This document shows, in pieces, positions 1 to 14,500 of a DNA stretch of 64,000 bases; the stretch's first letter is position 1, and each line of letters starts with the position of its first letter. The stretch covers positions 6,080,187 to 6,144,186 of the forward strand of contig JAJEKV010000013.1 in NCBI GenBank assembly GCA_021234155.1. Direction: 5' to 3'. A model generated the notes under the pieces. It was not told where the DNA came from, made no database searches, and was given only the letters and a program-made list of their open reading frames with translations. The position numbers were made by a program, and so were the translations under genes. The stretch comes from Isoetes taiwanensis. Taxonomy: Eukaryota > Streptophyta > Lycopodiopsida > Isoetales > Isoetaceae.

Positions 1-665
1 TGCCACCAACAGAATAATGGCCTGTTCATTGAGATGATTATAAATTAACTTAGTTGATCTTTGATATGGAGAATCTTTCCATTTCTCTTCGACTCCCAAA
101 AGCCTGGAATATGCCAAAATATACGAAGCATTTTCTCACCAATGAAGACACACCACCAAAACAAGCTGTAGCTTATGCTGCTGATCCTTCGAACAAGACG
201 CTCGCCTCGAATTTGCATCGAACTTCGGCTTCTGCTTGATCTGAGTTGTCCTGTTTCTTTACGCATTATCCTTGTTTTGATCGATCCGGTTCTTCCACCC
301 TGTATCTTCTTTTCTAGCTCCACGCTGCTCAGAAAGATTTCAGCTTTACTGAACTAGGTATGCAATGAATTGATGAATTTGAAGCTGTTTCAAAGTTCAA
401 GAGCCTGTTTGGGAGTTTCTGCCTCAAATTAGACGCGTATTGGTGCCGGTTATGATGATTGGACACCTCTTCTTTGGCGTGAGATTGCCTTCTTTGTTGT
501 TCAATATGCCGCATAAATATTGTTCTAGTCACAGTGATCCTGATCTTTCCAAGTTTTTACAAGCTTTGCAATTCTTGAAAGTGAGATTTGGAACTCTTTA
601 GCCGCAGAAGCTTTGCATGGTACAAACTATTTGATTGAAGAAATGCAATCAAGTGATCCATCCCG
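1..665. other. no recognised gene upstream of the TPS1 pseudogene
   Basis: I see no convincing coding region, RNA or repeat here. The stretch lies directly upstream of the first recognisable TPS1-like coding sequence. It could hold the former 5' UTR or promoter, but no element can be assigned from sequence alone. Confidence 0.4.
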
Positions 666-3600
666 ATGGTGCTTCCAAGAACAGCAGGTACCTCTAGCAT
701 AGACCCAATGCCTTATTCATCCTCCACCAGAAGGTATGAAGCCCCAAAGGTATTCGAAGATGAAGGTATTGGCCATCACGGGCAGCATAGAGGCCAGTCC
801 CCTTTGCGATCTTTTCCAGATGACGTTCTCATTGGCGGTGGTTTTTCGACTTCGTCTACTTCTCGGGTGGGAAGGCTTCTTCGGGAGAGGGAACTAAGGA
901 AAAATAATGGATTTCTGAATGAGTCTCATGCTGAAGATAGAGGATACCCATTTGAAGCTCTCGAAAGCAGTGGAATTGTGCCAGGCACAAAAGAAGTGAC
1001 TGCTACAAAGGGAGACTCTTCATGCACTAGTAGAAATGTTGGAGGGCAAGGTGGTAAGAGAGAGGCAACGGCTTCTTGTTGTAGCAAACCGCCTCTGTTT
1101 CCCAGCCACTCAGGAAAGGAGAATCTATGGCTCTAGAATTGAGTGGTGGCTCAGGAGTGCTTGCCTTGGTAAGCAGTTCATGTCTTCTTGTAGGTTCTCA
1201 ACCGTAGGAGAATCAGCCTATAATGGCTGATATCTTCTCTCCACATTCAACAAGGTCTTAAAGCTCTAAGGTGTTGCCACCTGAGACAAAACGACTAAAT
1301 TCGGGAGTAAAATGCTGAAGATGATGTCAGCAGTCTCTTCAAAGGCTCTGGGGAGAAGGTAAGAATGGCCCAGCTTATTCCTTTATTTTGTATACATCGT
1401 TTTGGCATTATCCCTTGAATTTATACGGAATCAAATTCCCATGTTCACCAATTATCTAAACACTAGAAGATCATAGCAAATTGCGGGATGAATATAAGTA
1501 TTGCTTATTAATTCATCTATCTTAAACACTTTGAATGCAGGATTTCATACCAGTATCTCCTAGATGAAGAAACTGGGTTAGACTGTGGGTAATTACACCA
1601 TTACCGCAATGTATTATGGCTCTCCTTTCCATTATATTGGTCTCCCAGCAAGAAGATCGGCCAAGTGTCACAATATAGCTTCTGTAATTCCCTCAATATC
1701 AGGCCTATAAGAGGGCTAATACACTATTTTCAGTAGCATGCCTAATTTTATCAGATGTAACATAGTTCAAGCTATGATTACCATCTAATGTTTCTCCAAA
1801 GCTCTTGAAGGAGCATGATAGTCGCATGAAAGTTGGGTATTCTTCCTACACACCATTTCCTTTCTTCTGGAAATTTATAGGACTTACTCATTGCGCCAGA
1901 ACTTACAAGCAGTGCTGGAAAGCGGATTTAATTGGGTATGTAGCAAAATGAAGACAGTCATTTTCTTAAATGTCATATATGAAAGATGTTTCATTCTTAG
2001 CCACCAACCTCTACATGTAGATTATGTAGGCTACTTTAGAAGCAGTAAGTTCATAGATTTGCCTACTTTTTTTTTTTTTCGCCAATGACATGTAGGGTAA
2101 GTACTTCCCGGATATAAAGGTAACCATGTCACGTTTAACTTGGTGATTGAAACAAAATGTGCCATAGGACTATATACATTGTGCCAGATAATGTTTTGGA
2201 CAGGGTTATTTATTGAACATCCAATTGATGCTCTACGGATTAAGTTCTTTTGATACTTATAACATTTGCAAAATTGTTACTGAGTTTTCGGCAAAACAAT
2301 AAGGTTTGTCTTTTGGAGTATGTCTCTGAAATATTATTGGTCTTTTTCTCATTTAACTTTACGCGAAATATTACTTGTAATCGGTCATTAATCTCTTGCA
2401 GGTTTGATATTTTTACCTTGTTTGACATTTAACATTATTTTTGAAATCACCCTAAAGCTTTCAGTTAAAACGAAACAAGCATCTCTTTCATTTGCAAGTC
2501 TTGCCCCTTTAACTTGCAACTTCTGGTGGACTGATTTGTCACACGTGCAGCTTTCACACGTATGACTATGCAAGGCATTTTGTGAGTGCCTGCACACGGA
2601 TATTAGGATTAGAAGGCACCCCTGAAGGTGTTGAAGAACAAGATAAACTTACTCGTGTCGCTGCGGTACGAGAAGCTGTCTATGCATCTATTCTAGAGTG
2701 TAAATACTCATGTGGAATTCTATTATCCTCTATTGCTGCAGTTCCCTATAGGAATAGATCCTGGAAGGTTTATGAGCGCATTGGAAACGGATGTTGTGAA
2801 GATACATATACAAGAACTATGTGCTAGATTTGCCGGGCGAAAGGTGTTTCTATTCGTCAGAATTTTCATTTATCTACTATATCAAATCTAACATGAAAGA
2901 TGTTGTGGCAGGTTATGTTAGGTGTGGACAGGCTTGATATGATTAAAGGGATCCCTCAGAAGCTTCTGGCATTTGAGAAGTTCCTGGAAGAAAATCCATC
3001 ATGGCATGATAAAGTTCTATTGGTCCAAATTGCTGTTCCCACACGCACAGATGTTCATGAATGTACGCCAGATGGGATATCTGTCACCTTATATACAGCA
3101 AATATGTTAATGCAGAATGTTTTCTCATTGAAACATTGGCCAGTTTCTGTGTCATTTGTTGATGTAAAGAAAGTTAACAAGCCTTACATCCGTCACCTAT
3201 GAGGTGGTTATGGTTTCATGTGCTGTGCCTTCATAATTAGAATTCTGTTTTATTCCACTTCATTTTTTATAGTTTGAGAGGCTAAAGAAAAGATACTGAG
3301 AAAAATAACTAGATCTGTATGGGATGATTTTTCTGCTAGATGTTTTTCCCCAAATAATGATGTGATGTTTTGTCGTTTATGAGCCCCTATATGGATATAA
3401 ATGTTTTATGTTGGTAAACTGTCTTCCTGTTATTACAATACAGACCAGAGGCTGACAAGTCAGGTTCATGAAATAGTAGGCCGTATCAATGGGCGTTTTG
3501 GAACATTTACAACAGTCCCTATTCATCACCCTTGTAAGTTTACCAGTCCAATAATCTTTGATTTGTATAAGGAAATGGGAAGTATTTTATTCTTTTTTTC

Positions 3601-6600
3601 TGGTGCAACGTATTGATATTTCATAGCTTGATTAAGTTCCCACAAAGTAGTAAAAGTTAGTGAAATGTTGTGACATTCTCTGAATCTCTGAAGACAGGGT
3701 TGCATTTCTTCACAAACATTCAAGTTCAGCATTAGATGAATGAATATAATAAGAAGTCCCTTTAAGTTCAGTTGGAACATCTTGCAAGAATGCTTCTATC
3801 ACCACTTCACAAAATAGATGTTAGAGAAAGGGATGAAAGTAAACCACAATTTGTTTTATTGTTATTGGATCATTTTGCAGGATAGATCACTCGAAGTTTT
3901 ATGAGCTATGCACCTTCTTTATGCCATTACAGGTGTGTCTCTGTTTTACAGTGCTTATCCATTCCTTTGGGGTTTGCAAACAAGCATGCATGCTTTTACA
4001 CAAGACAAAACATTGAGGAAACAAGAGCTTCAACGTGCTTAAAGATTAAAGAAGAGAGTTTACATCAAGATAACCATTTATCTTATCTGAGAGATAGAAA
4101 GATTATCTAAGTAATTACAGCGACAGAAAATGAATAAATATGTTTATTAACTTATGTTTTGTCAATGAGGGATCAATTAGTCCTGATCATATCATGCAGT
4201 GCAAATGAGCAGCTTGCAGTTGTTCTCTATAATAGGCGCTTAAATCATAACAATGAATAGAACAAGAAATTATGAAGATTCAAATTTGGCTAGATAATCT
4301 ATAAATCTCCATGATTGTTGTCTTAGATAAGATAGTACGGACTCCGCTGAGCTGAAGCTCGTGCACATAGTGCGTTTGGAAGTTTGGGTACGAATAATTT
4401 TTAACCTTAATGTGGCCTCGATTGTTTTGTAGATGTACTGCTTTCAGTAGACATCTCTTTACGGATGGAATGAACTCGTCAGTTACAGGTCAATGCCATC
4501 AGCCGCTCAAAAAAGTGGTGTCCCTATTTTGGGCCGCAGGTGGGTTAACGCCTGTTTGTTTTTGCATTTATTTCCCTCATATTGTTTGAGTTTATGCTTT
4601 CTGTCTCGAATAATATGGTTAGCTCTGGCAACGAAGCAGGAAAATCGAAGGAAAGCTGCGAACGCCTCTAATCTATTTATATATTTTAATAAAACCTGGT
4701 AGCTTTGTCAACACTTCCGTGTTTCTCTAAATCCAGCCACATTTGAAATACATGTCAAAATAAGGTGGTCCCTGTGGAAGAATCCTGCTCCAAACCCATC
4801 TGTGCAACGCATCGTGTATTTTTGCCCATGTCTAAAAAGCTTGAGAATGCAATGCTGTTACATGGATTTTTCTTTTATCCATGAGAATCACTGTTCTCAT
4901 CTCTCATTATGTGATAGTCTCAAGCTTCGTGGTCAGGGTCCGCCACTCTCAGTTACAGTCCCCACCTTGCTCGCTTCTTCAAGTCCAAGTCAGGATACCA
5001 CATGTAAGCCAAGGTTTCAGATGATACAATTCAAGCTTAAGTCATTCATAAAATCCAGAGTTAGGGATTTAAACTGAACTTGCATCTTTGAGTTGCAACG
5101 CCTGTCCTTTTGCAGTCTGATGAACTCTCAAAAAATGGTAACCTGTTATGGTTTGACTTTAACCCCTGCTAATATTGCTAGCTGTCGTCCCAGTCTCTGT
5201 GGGTTTGGCTGTAAGCACTAATATCTACCCTGAGTCCCGGTTAGAAAATGGTAATGTTGTGGTTGTGCAGAATGCATGTATCAACAATGTTCTACCCCCT
5301 GTGAACCGCTGTCAAGTTTATTAGTTTCGTATGTGGTAACTGAGGGGCAAATGCTCTAGATAGCTATGGTGATCTAGGTATTGTGATCTTTTTGCCAGCT
5401 ACCAGACTCGCTTTGAGTGTCATATAACGCCGCCACAGGGTTTTTGTACTTGCCAATTCTTTCATCCCTTTTGATGTTATTATTTATATTTGGCATTTCT
5501 TCATTCTCTTGATAAGCCTGTTTGGACAAGCTACTGCTTAAATTCCAGTTTGCAGGTGTCATTGTATTGATAAATCCTTGGCTAATGAAATTGCACATTC
5601 ACTGAGTATGCTCTTACTCATGCCTGCTGGAATTGAGGAATGAAACTACATCAAGCCACAATATCTTGCATACAAACCATACAGCCAGCGGCAGACATTT
5701 GTCATGAGAGCATACCTGCTTTTGTTCTGAAAGGCATTTGATGCTACAAACCCTTTTAAAAGCACTTCTAACATATTCAAAGGCTTGTCTTGTATTTAAT
5801 TGTTTGTCTAAATTGCTGCGAATTGAATGACACAGTAGTAGAGGCTGAACCGGCAATCAGGCATTATTCCTCCGCGAAGCCTCCCGCGTTGACAATGCCT
5901 AAAGTTCCATGGATCTAAGAATCGTCTTCTGATCCTGGTATTGATATGTGCCATTCTAGGAGATGGTCAACATTGATCATGCCGAATGATATTTAACTTA
6001 GGTATCGGTAAGGTGTCAGGCTGCAACACTAAATGCTGCTGCAATGAGCCTCAGACCCAAGACGAAGATGGCCAGATCAAATCAAGGAAATGAAGCTTGA
6101 ATTGCATAAAGGTGCACGGGATGTGTTCAATGTATTATGTGCTGATCCTTTCACAACCATTATCATCCTCAGTGGGAGTGAGCGAACTGTTCTCGATGAA
6201 GAGTCTCCGCGCCTAAGCTCCTACCATAACGATACAAAAGAAAGTTTCTGTGGGTTATTGCTTATCTTTAGTGTTATCTCTATCATTGACCCTCAAGCTC
6301 ATAAGAGAATTGAAGTTAACATTTTGTTCCACCTTGGGAAATTCTAACACCCTTACTGTCTTGACCTACTGAGCTGCTAGTTTATATGAAAAGTTACTAT
6401 GTTCGTTATGGTTTGAAAAGCTTTTATAAATATGTTTTTACACTAGAAGTGCCTGCACATTTTAAAAGAGCTTCTTTTCATTGTTATTTTGCATCTTCTT
6501 AACTTCTATTTTGATTAAGATGACATTTCGTAGCTGGAAAATTTAATATGTGGTTGGCTGCCGAATGGTATGTTTTTGGCGCGACTCATGGAGAATGATG

Positions 6601-7980
6601 ACCACCGTTCCTCAACATGGACTGGATTGAAAGTGTGGTTGTATCATACCCATAGCCATATTCCTCTCTATAGTGTCAGTAGCATGGCAGAACAACAAGC
6701 ATGTTTGTCAAAGGCAGAAATGGAACATAGAAATCATCAACAGTATCATATTGGTTGAAGGTATTAAAATGTCGGTCTCAAAGAATTAATATTGATTCCC
6801 TTGTTGCAGTTAGTGTTTGATTACTTCTGCGAGAGAACCCCTCGCTCATATGTACAGGCGCGTGAAACATCATTGGTCTGGAACTACAAATATGCTGGTA
6901 ACATCAGTTGTCCAATATTGTTGGCCATGTTGATTATAATTCAAATCAGCATAGAATGTTTTATGCAAGCCAATGCGCTCTTATGGTGTGGGCAAAAGCC
7001 CTTTAAGCATACTGGGAATGTAATAAAAGTAGGTGTGCCACTGCGTGGTAAGCTTCCCGGCGGAAGGGTGAGACTCATTGAAGGGGGCAAGGTCTAGGGA
7101 GTAGTCGTATCAGTTAGAGATACTGGCTACTAGTATATAATATAGTTATCTTATGTGAGAAATGAGCCTGAGCTGAGATTCATTGAATTGCGTATATTAG
7201 TAGATTGTTATGTCTCCACCAATAACAGACATTTTAAGTTAGCTCCTTTAATGCTTAAAGTTTCTCAGAAGGGTAATATGCACAAACGCCGCTTGTTCAG
7301 ATGCAGAATTTGAAGAGTTCAAGCACGGACATGCTGGGTGTTATCTTTGACTGGACCAATCTCCAATTCTGCCGCTGATGTCGCTCAAGGGAAACAAATC
7401 TGTTGGAAGTTCTAGCTCAGTAGGCTTATCAAAGCAGGTAAGTATTATTAACCAAGCTGTAACAGAACTTGGTTACCATCTAAATCCCTTTGGGACCACT
7501 TAGTGCTGCTATTGATCGGATATTAGAGAAATAGTGATGTATTTGGCGGATTAACCTAATTAGGACTGCGTTTCAGCATAGGCCATTTTTCTGAAGTAAG
7601 GTAGGAATATCTCATTCTTGGTTTGTAAACATCTTTTGGCACAGGTTTTAGCCATATAGCATGTCTTCCTGTTACCTGAAGCTATGACTGCAGGATGAGG
7701 ATCGCGCATTCCTTTTTGAACCAGAGCCTTCTGATCGCCAACGGAAACCATGTTGCACCCATGAAAGTACAAGGTTCTTTTGCACATTCTAAGACATTGC
7801 TGAGCTCCATATCGCCATCAGATCATGTATCCTTGAAAGGAAGCTAATAAACTGAAGTATTGGAAGGGTCTCTGTGCTAGACTTGAAAGGAGAAAAAATT
7901 ATTTCTCTTGTGCAGTAGGAGCAGGAAGAGATCTGTTGCTCGTTATTCTAGGTTCAACAGAGGAAGTCATTGTACTCTAA
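666..7980 (+). pseudogene. TPS1: degenerate class I trehalose-6-phosphate synthase (TPS1) gene with introns
   Basis: The parent enzyme is the cytosolic GT20 glycosyltransferase that makes trehalose-6-phosphate from UDP-glucose and glucose-6-phosphate, with a C-terminal TPP-like domain. Recognisable pieces, in the order expected of plant TPS1, are: an N-terminal RLLRERELR motif (~870-900); RQRLLVVANRL (~1060-1095); a FIPV..DEE-like exon from 1542; FHYIGLP (~1632); a MFLPKLLKE-like stretch and HTPFPSSEIYR (~1785-1890); YDYARHFVSACTRILGLEG (2551-2665); FPIGIDP and FAGRK (2742-2843); MLGVDRLDMIKGIPQ (2912-3064); LTSQVHEIVGRINGRFG (~3446-3533); DRSLE (from 3881); SLR..LVSY (~4433-4540). The TPP-like domain follows with LSGSERTVLDE (~6165-6205), MWLAAE (~6548), ERTPRS..WNYKYA (~6830-6897), TGPISN (~7353), FEPEP (~7715) and VLDLKGE..FSCAVG (~7876-7920), ending at TAA 7978-7980. 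Breaks: frameshifts near 1040-1130, 3530, 3905 and 7900; a stop after SLRME (~4460); and no visible GAAQSLG-to-NPWN region or start of the TPP-like domain. Introns 1936-2550, 2666-2741, 2844-2911, 3933-4432 and 6898-7300 are GT-AG and keep the family's codon phase. So this is a decayed genomic copy, not a processed one. The start at 666 is the first ATG of the open N-terminal exon and is uncertain. Confidence 0.9.
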
Positions 7981-8544
7981 AAGGAAATTGTTATGGGCTA
8001 TCTGGTAGTATCTCATGTTGAGAAAGCAGGTAGGAGAAAACAAGTGGAAGGTCTCCAAGTTTGGCGAAGCCGCCAGTAATCCATAGTATCTGTGGGATTT
8101 CTGCATAAATGCCAAGAGTGTAAAAGCCTTGTAATTACCCACATTGATCAAAGAAAAAGCATTTTTGTCCCCAACCGCCCTGATACAGGGATTGGAAATA
8201 AAAGAAGGCTGATAGGCCACACTTCCATTTCATATTAGTCAGACTTCTCTATAAATGGCCGGTTGGTCGCATGCAGGCAAATGATTGGGTCAGATCCCAA
8301 GTGTTATTATTCTCGTGGAAGTTTAGACACCATTTAGAGATTCCAGAAAAGGGTTCGCCAGAAGTCCAAATAACCAGTCAACTATTAAAGGTGCTAATGT
8401 GGCTAGAATATAAACGAGGGCACCTGCCAGTTAACCTGTAATAGACCAGGCAAATAGTAGCTTCCAGTACACCATACCTCTTGAGTCTCTGCAAATCGCG
8501 TTAGTTGCACAAATAATAGACTAGGGGTTTCGAGGTAGAATCAT
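7981..8544. other. no recognised feature
   Basis: This stretch follows the TPS1 stop codon. It could include the old 3' UTR, but I see no clear polyadenylation or repeat structure. Confidence 0.35.
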
Positions 8545-8581
8545 GCAAAATTTGGGGAACGAAGAACTCCCCAAATTTTGC
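8545..8581. repeat. perfect 14-bp inverted repeat with 9-nt loop
   Basis: The arms are GCAAAATTTGGGGA (8545-8558) and TCCCCAAATTTTGC (8568-8581), separated by nine bases. The complementarity is perfect. A RIBOSOME-independent terminator role is a bacterial concept and is not implied in this plant DNA. It may be a short palindromic repeat or part of a small TIR element. No coding region is attached to it. Confidence 0.8.
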
Positions 8582-11500
8582 TTGGCCTTATTGGAGCAAA
8601 TTGAGAAAATTGGATCAAATTGAGGGAGCAAATTGGTCGGAAAATTGAAGAGTTAATAATGCACAAGGCCTGGCGTTTCTAATTGTTGACGCAGTCCAAG
8701 ATATGCAGAATCTCCAGAAATAGACAGCGTTTTTTTAGCATTTTCGACATCTTCGATCCCGACAACGATGACCTAATTTAAGCTCGTTTATTCCGAGCTG
8801 GAATTACAAGGTACGATGAACAGTGCCGATGCAAACGGAGATGGAATTTTGCAGAATTGAAGCTGCTGTTGCCTCCCAATCGGACGGCCCACGTGAGGAG
8901 GAGTTTTTGCAGGCTTTGCAGATGGTTTTGGGAACAGGCTTTCAGGAGCTTTTTTTTCTTTTAAAGGTTTTTCTGATTTCCTTACTCTCCATGATGCTGG
9001 ACCTTTATGGTTCTCCCTTCATTAGCAAACTTCGGGTACCTGCTCCTCCCAAAACCATATTGCCTAGTAGAATGGCTATGTAAAGACCGTTATGCTATAA
9101 TGAAAATGTCAATTGAGTCTTTGATATGCTTACTTTGGCAAGAACTTTGCATTTGCTTGAAAAGGATATAACATCGGCTCAAAAACACATGAAATCCCCA
9201 TATCATGACTTCTTTTCGAGTAATATCAACATTCAAGCATTGCCATATTTTCAGTATTAATTCAAGCCATTGCTTGAATCAAAATTTCTCAATTCAACTT
9301 GTTGATGATGATGGTTGTCAAACATCAGTTTTAGTAGTGTTTCAAAAGTCCCTTATTTGTTAATACCTTTTTAGAGGTCCCATTGGGTCAAAATTGTACC
9401 CAACTTTTAGAATGAGTATCAAGCCATCAATTCAATTTGGCCTTGATTCACTCCACTTCACATGTGTTAATTGATTTTTTCACTTTAAGTCCTCAATTCA
9501 AGATACCGCCTTCTACTCGTAATTGTTTTCCCTTTATCCCCCTTTTTTTTTTATTAATCAATTATTTCTCTTGGGCATTTGCTCTTGTGGTAACACACTA
9601 GTTATAGAACGTAACGCCATATTCTTAAAAATATCCGCCACTTGTTATTGTCATATATATACTATGATAAAACAAACAAAACTTATTTGTCGCGAATAAA
9701 TGCACCCATTCATGATCTTTATATCGTATCTAACAACTCACAAATCTACATTATCCAATTTCGAACATAATGGAATCACCTAGATCTTTTCTATAAACAC
9801 CAAAGAATCTGACATATCACAACGCCATTAGAAGTATGAAAGACAATGGCTAGTAACTCTAATCCCTCTGCTCGCTGTAGCCACTCTAACACAGATCTGG
9901 GTTGATCCTTTACAACAACCTAACAACAATTAGGGTTAATTTATACACCGCCAGATAATGTTGACAATGCGATGTTTCCCCCACAATGATGCAAATGAAG
10001 AGTTGCTTGTATATCTTGTTTCCATAGACCTTAGATAAGGGATCTTGCATGCATGGTGGAATCCGCCACTTAGATACATCTAGATCTTGTATTGTAACCT
10101 TTTACGTTATCACCCCGATCCCTTGACCCATTCGTAACGGGTAAATGAATCAACATATATGCTCTTATGATTGATGAACTTCTTTAAAAATTCCAATTTC
10201 TAGGTTTCACAAAAAGAGACGCCCGCGATCAATGCTCCTACAAATTGTGTCTAAATGGTTTTATTTTGACCCCTAAATGAAATTTACACACTAATTAATT
10301 GCTTCAAATAACAAGGTAGATAGATAGATACAGATTTCAACAACATCCACAAAACCAATTGGCTATGGAAAAATAAAAGCATACTACATATCCATACTTT
10401 TTATGAGTAGTTTGTAGTCAATAAAACATTTACATAAGGATTAATTAATTCAGAAAAGTTATTGCAACCCCAAATAAATTACCACATTATTTCTTAAATA
10501 TGAAGGAACGGATATCATAGACTAAAAGCTTAAATAATAAGGCTCACATCGTCCCACATTTTGTTGTTGGGATGATCCCTTCGATTTCTTGTTATTCATC
10601 AAAACATTTCTTTTTAGTTGTGCATATCCTTATAGCCCAAGACGAGTGTGTAGACATTAATCTACTAATGCTCAATGTAGAGAGAGGGCATATAACTCTC
10701 TCTCGTTTCTACTTATGAGTTGTACTAGAATATTTTATGTCAATTACACTGGTTGCCTCCTCACATTGTTGGCTGATATAATCTTGATCCTCGAACAGCA
10801 TCAATTTGGACCCCAAGGAGTTGGTTGCGCTGGTACTATCTTTGCCACTTTATTTCCGACTCTTTGATTGGCAACCCCTTAGTGGAGGTTCTCACTCTGC
10901 CCATTGACTTTGAAGTATTCCGTGATTCAAGATCACTCTTATCTCTTTGCTCTCTTCTGCTCATCCCTCTTTTCCTTGATTCAATCGGTGGTACTATTTG
11001 GTAAGTTCTTCCATGTCGCCCCTAGAAGAAGAGGTTTCGCATACAAGATTGACGATTGAGTCCTCTGCCACGCCGGCGACCACTCAATTGGCTACACCTC
11101 AGTTGGGAGGTCAAGGGTGATTCAAGCATTAAAGAGATGGGGTTTTGCACCGCTAGTCGAAAGTATCCTCCTCGCTAACACCACCTAAATGATGACTTAT
11201 TTGTATAGATATTTGAAGAGATATTTTGCAAAGACATGTCTTTGGCTTCTTTAACATTGCCATGCGAGCCACCATATCCACCTCGGCTACACATAAGCAA
11301 GGTGCATCACATGGACCATGATAAATATCCTCGCGCTAAGTACGGCTAAATCAAAGATCTGGTTGCGGTATTGGAAAGAGCACAGTAGTGCATTGCTCGA
11401 CGCAATACGCTACCCATTGCTTCAAAGATACGAGATGCATATGCCTTGGCCCCGCTAACTTGTCACACATAAGGTGTCCTCAATGCGTCAAGGACCACAA

Positions 11501-14500
11501 GCTTGTTGCTTCCTTAATCCAGAAAGTCAAGAGTTGGCTGCATTCATTGTATCCCACAAGCTACATATTGAAATAGATAGATGGGAGCAACCGCCACCGT
11601 TTCAAGAAGCAGGGAGATTATGTACATGTTGCCGCTATAGGTTATTGAAGATCAAAATTACTTCAGGATCTGTTTTAGAGATGCATCTATGAATCATTAT
11701 TCTCGACATTAGCATTACATTTCATGCCCCATAGTTCAGTCTCCAGGTAACGACTCTAAGATCATACATATAATTGAAGTTCTGACGCATCTTCAATTGT
11801 TGGTTTTTCATCAAGAGTTCCATCGATCTTCTTTGTACAATTGCATTTGGGTTCAAATCAAATCAATTCTTAATAGATGTAACAACAAATTCCACAAATC
11901 TACTTAATAGATTATTCATGCAACTAATAAATTTCAAATAATGATTTTGGTTTTGTACATTCCAAAATATATCATCTATCTAATATATATACTATTTTCA
12001 CGAAGATCAATTCTAATGTGCTCTTACATCTTATCGAAGGGTCGTTATCTTTTCCCTCGGTACAAAATACCCGCGATTTTTATTGAGTTTCCAAGAGGAC
12101 TTTGTTTGATAAGTGACAAAATTATGAACGTATTTCAATGTTTTCAATAATTGCGGAAAAGTTTGACACATCTGGTATGAACGTACGTTAACGAAGCCAT
12201 TTGATCAATAAAAGATTGGTGGGAGGCAAATTGCTCAAATTCAATGGGATCCGATGAATTGCAACAAAGAAGTTAGTCGGCTAGTTTTGTCTCCGGGCGC
12301 AATTTCTTACAGTCGACACCGGGACCCCGACACAACATGGAATGGAAGTTCTGCGTTCATCTCGGGCCATCCTGGGTAGGATAGTTAGTAAAGATTAGGT
12401 ATACGAGTGCTAGTTTGCTCGCAGCTCCACCAACTATGCAAAAAACGACAGTAGTGTACCCATGCAAAATGAATCCCTCGCGAACCCAATCATGGAAAAC
12501 GTGAAACCGGCAAGTGGATTTGTGCAAAATGGTAGTAGATCGCCTTCTTTTATGCAAAGAAGGTGTCAACTGGTGGCTTATACCGCCAAACTTGTCAATC
12601 TGTGCTCAAACATGAGAAATTCTGGCTAAAAATTCACAACTGCGTTTAAATCACAGATACTTAAACTCAGAAAATCAGTTTAAATCGGGCCGTATCTTTG
12701 CTTAAACTCCGCAAAATCTATGCCTAAAACCGTTCCCCGACTTTCAGCAGGGGAATGGCATTTGGTCTGCCATTCCCTATTTATCCGGGTGGGCTGCTCA
12801 CTGTCAACCGATGGAATTGCTCACCATAATTCCCTGAAAGAAAATCAACAATTTGCTCAATCCATGGAATTTGATTGGATTCATGGAATTCTGTTCGAGC
12901 ATGGAATTGCTCAAATTTCAATCGATCCCATGCAAAAAGGATTGAGGGAGGGAGCTTATATATTCCCAGCCAGAACTGGCGTAATTGCTCAAATTTAAGC
13001 ACCCTGCCTACCACATATCTCAGAGGTAACCGAAGAACCTACAAAGTTGGTATGTTATTTAGATCGAAAGCATCCAAGGATAAAGGCAAAAGAGCATAAA
13101 TAGAAAAGTTTTGAGAGACAAGGGATTAGAAAGAAGTCATTTTACGTCGCTCTAAGAAATAATGTTTCCGGACTGTGATCATGATTTTGCATATGCTCAA
13201 CGTATCATTTCCCCGATTGAGAGGGAAACTTATCCGGTGTATGAATCCAGTCGCTAGGCCTCAAGCAGGCCAAGAATCGATACCCATCAAAATGCAAGCC
13301 GACATGTACGCAGATACTGTGACTATCCAAAACCCTTATAATACGATTGCTTTTGGATGGTCTCATCTCAAAATTTATTTCTTGCATCCTTCCTTTGCAT
13401 GGTTTTGAGTCATATAACCATATCATCGCGTTCGAAAACCTTTATAGGCATCATCATTTGTATAATAGCACAGGCTACTAGATGGATGCTAGGTCATTCG
13501 GGCGCTTAAGGCAACATAAAATAGCACGATTTGGCCTTAAAATTTAGGGCATCCTCGATTTTACACACGTGCCATATTTTGCAAATTCCAGATAACCATT
13601 TAATCAAAATGTTAAAATTTTGTATCAGCCAGCCATGCCGCTGAATCATGATACATCAAGTTCACAATATGTTTTAAAGATATGCATAGAAAATGAAGAA
13701 ATTCGCATATCCAACGCCTTATCGTCCGCAAAGAAAACCCGTTTTGTTATGGCATTCCAAAGACTATGATTTCATGGTTCACCAATGATAATCCAACAGA
13801 TATAAACCATCGATAGTGTGACAAATCATTTGAGCTGATGGTATCACGAACAACATTTTGCGCTCAATATATTACGCCTCACAAACATTTTGCCATAGAT
13901 ACAACCACATGCTGCTTTTGATGTTGGTAATTAGTTGCCGAAGAACCACCAAAATATGAGCGATGAAGATGTCGCAAGCGTGCTATGAACCTCGGCCCAT
14001 TTATAACTACTAAGATTTTCTTATATATTTGCAAGAGTTGACCTCAGGGCTCCTTGACAAGCTATGTTCTAGAACAATAACCTTTCTTTGTATTATGCTT
14101 AGTTGATACTGTATTCATTCCGCACCCAAACATCTCTGGAAGCAATCTATGTTTTGAATCTAAGTCGATCAGCCGCATATTTAGGGGTCTCAATCGACAA
14201 ATAAGTTTTGATCAGCAACATGGAGGCTGTGCTAAAATACATGACATGAATCCTTGAAAATTGTTTTCATTATAGATCCATATGCATGCTCTTAGATTGA
14301 TACCCTATAATCTTTTACCGGGTAATACACATCACTCAGGACCCTCATATTATAGAAACATCAAGTCTACCCAAAGTTACACAAATCTCCCCTGCAGGAG
14401 TGAGTTGACGAAGAGAAATGTTCGCGGCGGCCTTGGCTGCCGCAATAAATTTCTTGTATACATAATTTGTAGTTAAGATATCATAGGATTAGTCTGTATC

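Noticed and set aside
45-323. Overlapping open frames on both strands at the left edge
   Set aside because: They are short, show no motif, and overlap each other. Neither looks like a gene.
6980-7100. Frame with VGVPLRGKLPGGRVRLIEGGKV as a separate gene
   Set aside because: It lies inside the 6898-7300 intron of the TPS1 pseudogene and has no family match.
8823-9083. 86-codon frame with SDGPREEEFLQALQMV, slightly like the N-terminus of plant NADP-type glutamate dehydrogenase
   Set aside because: Only about 15 residues resemble the family, and no later motif follows. Too weak to annotate.
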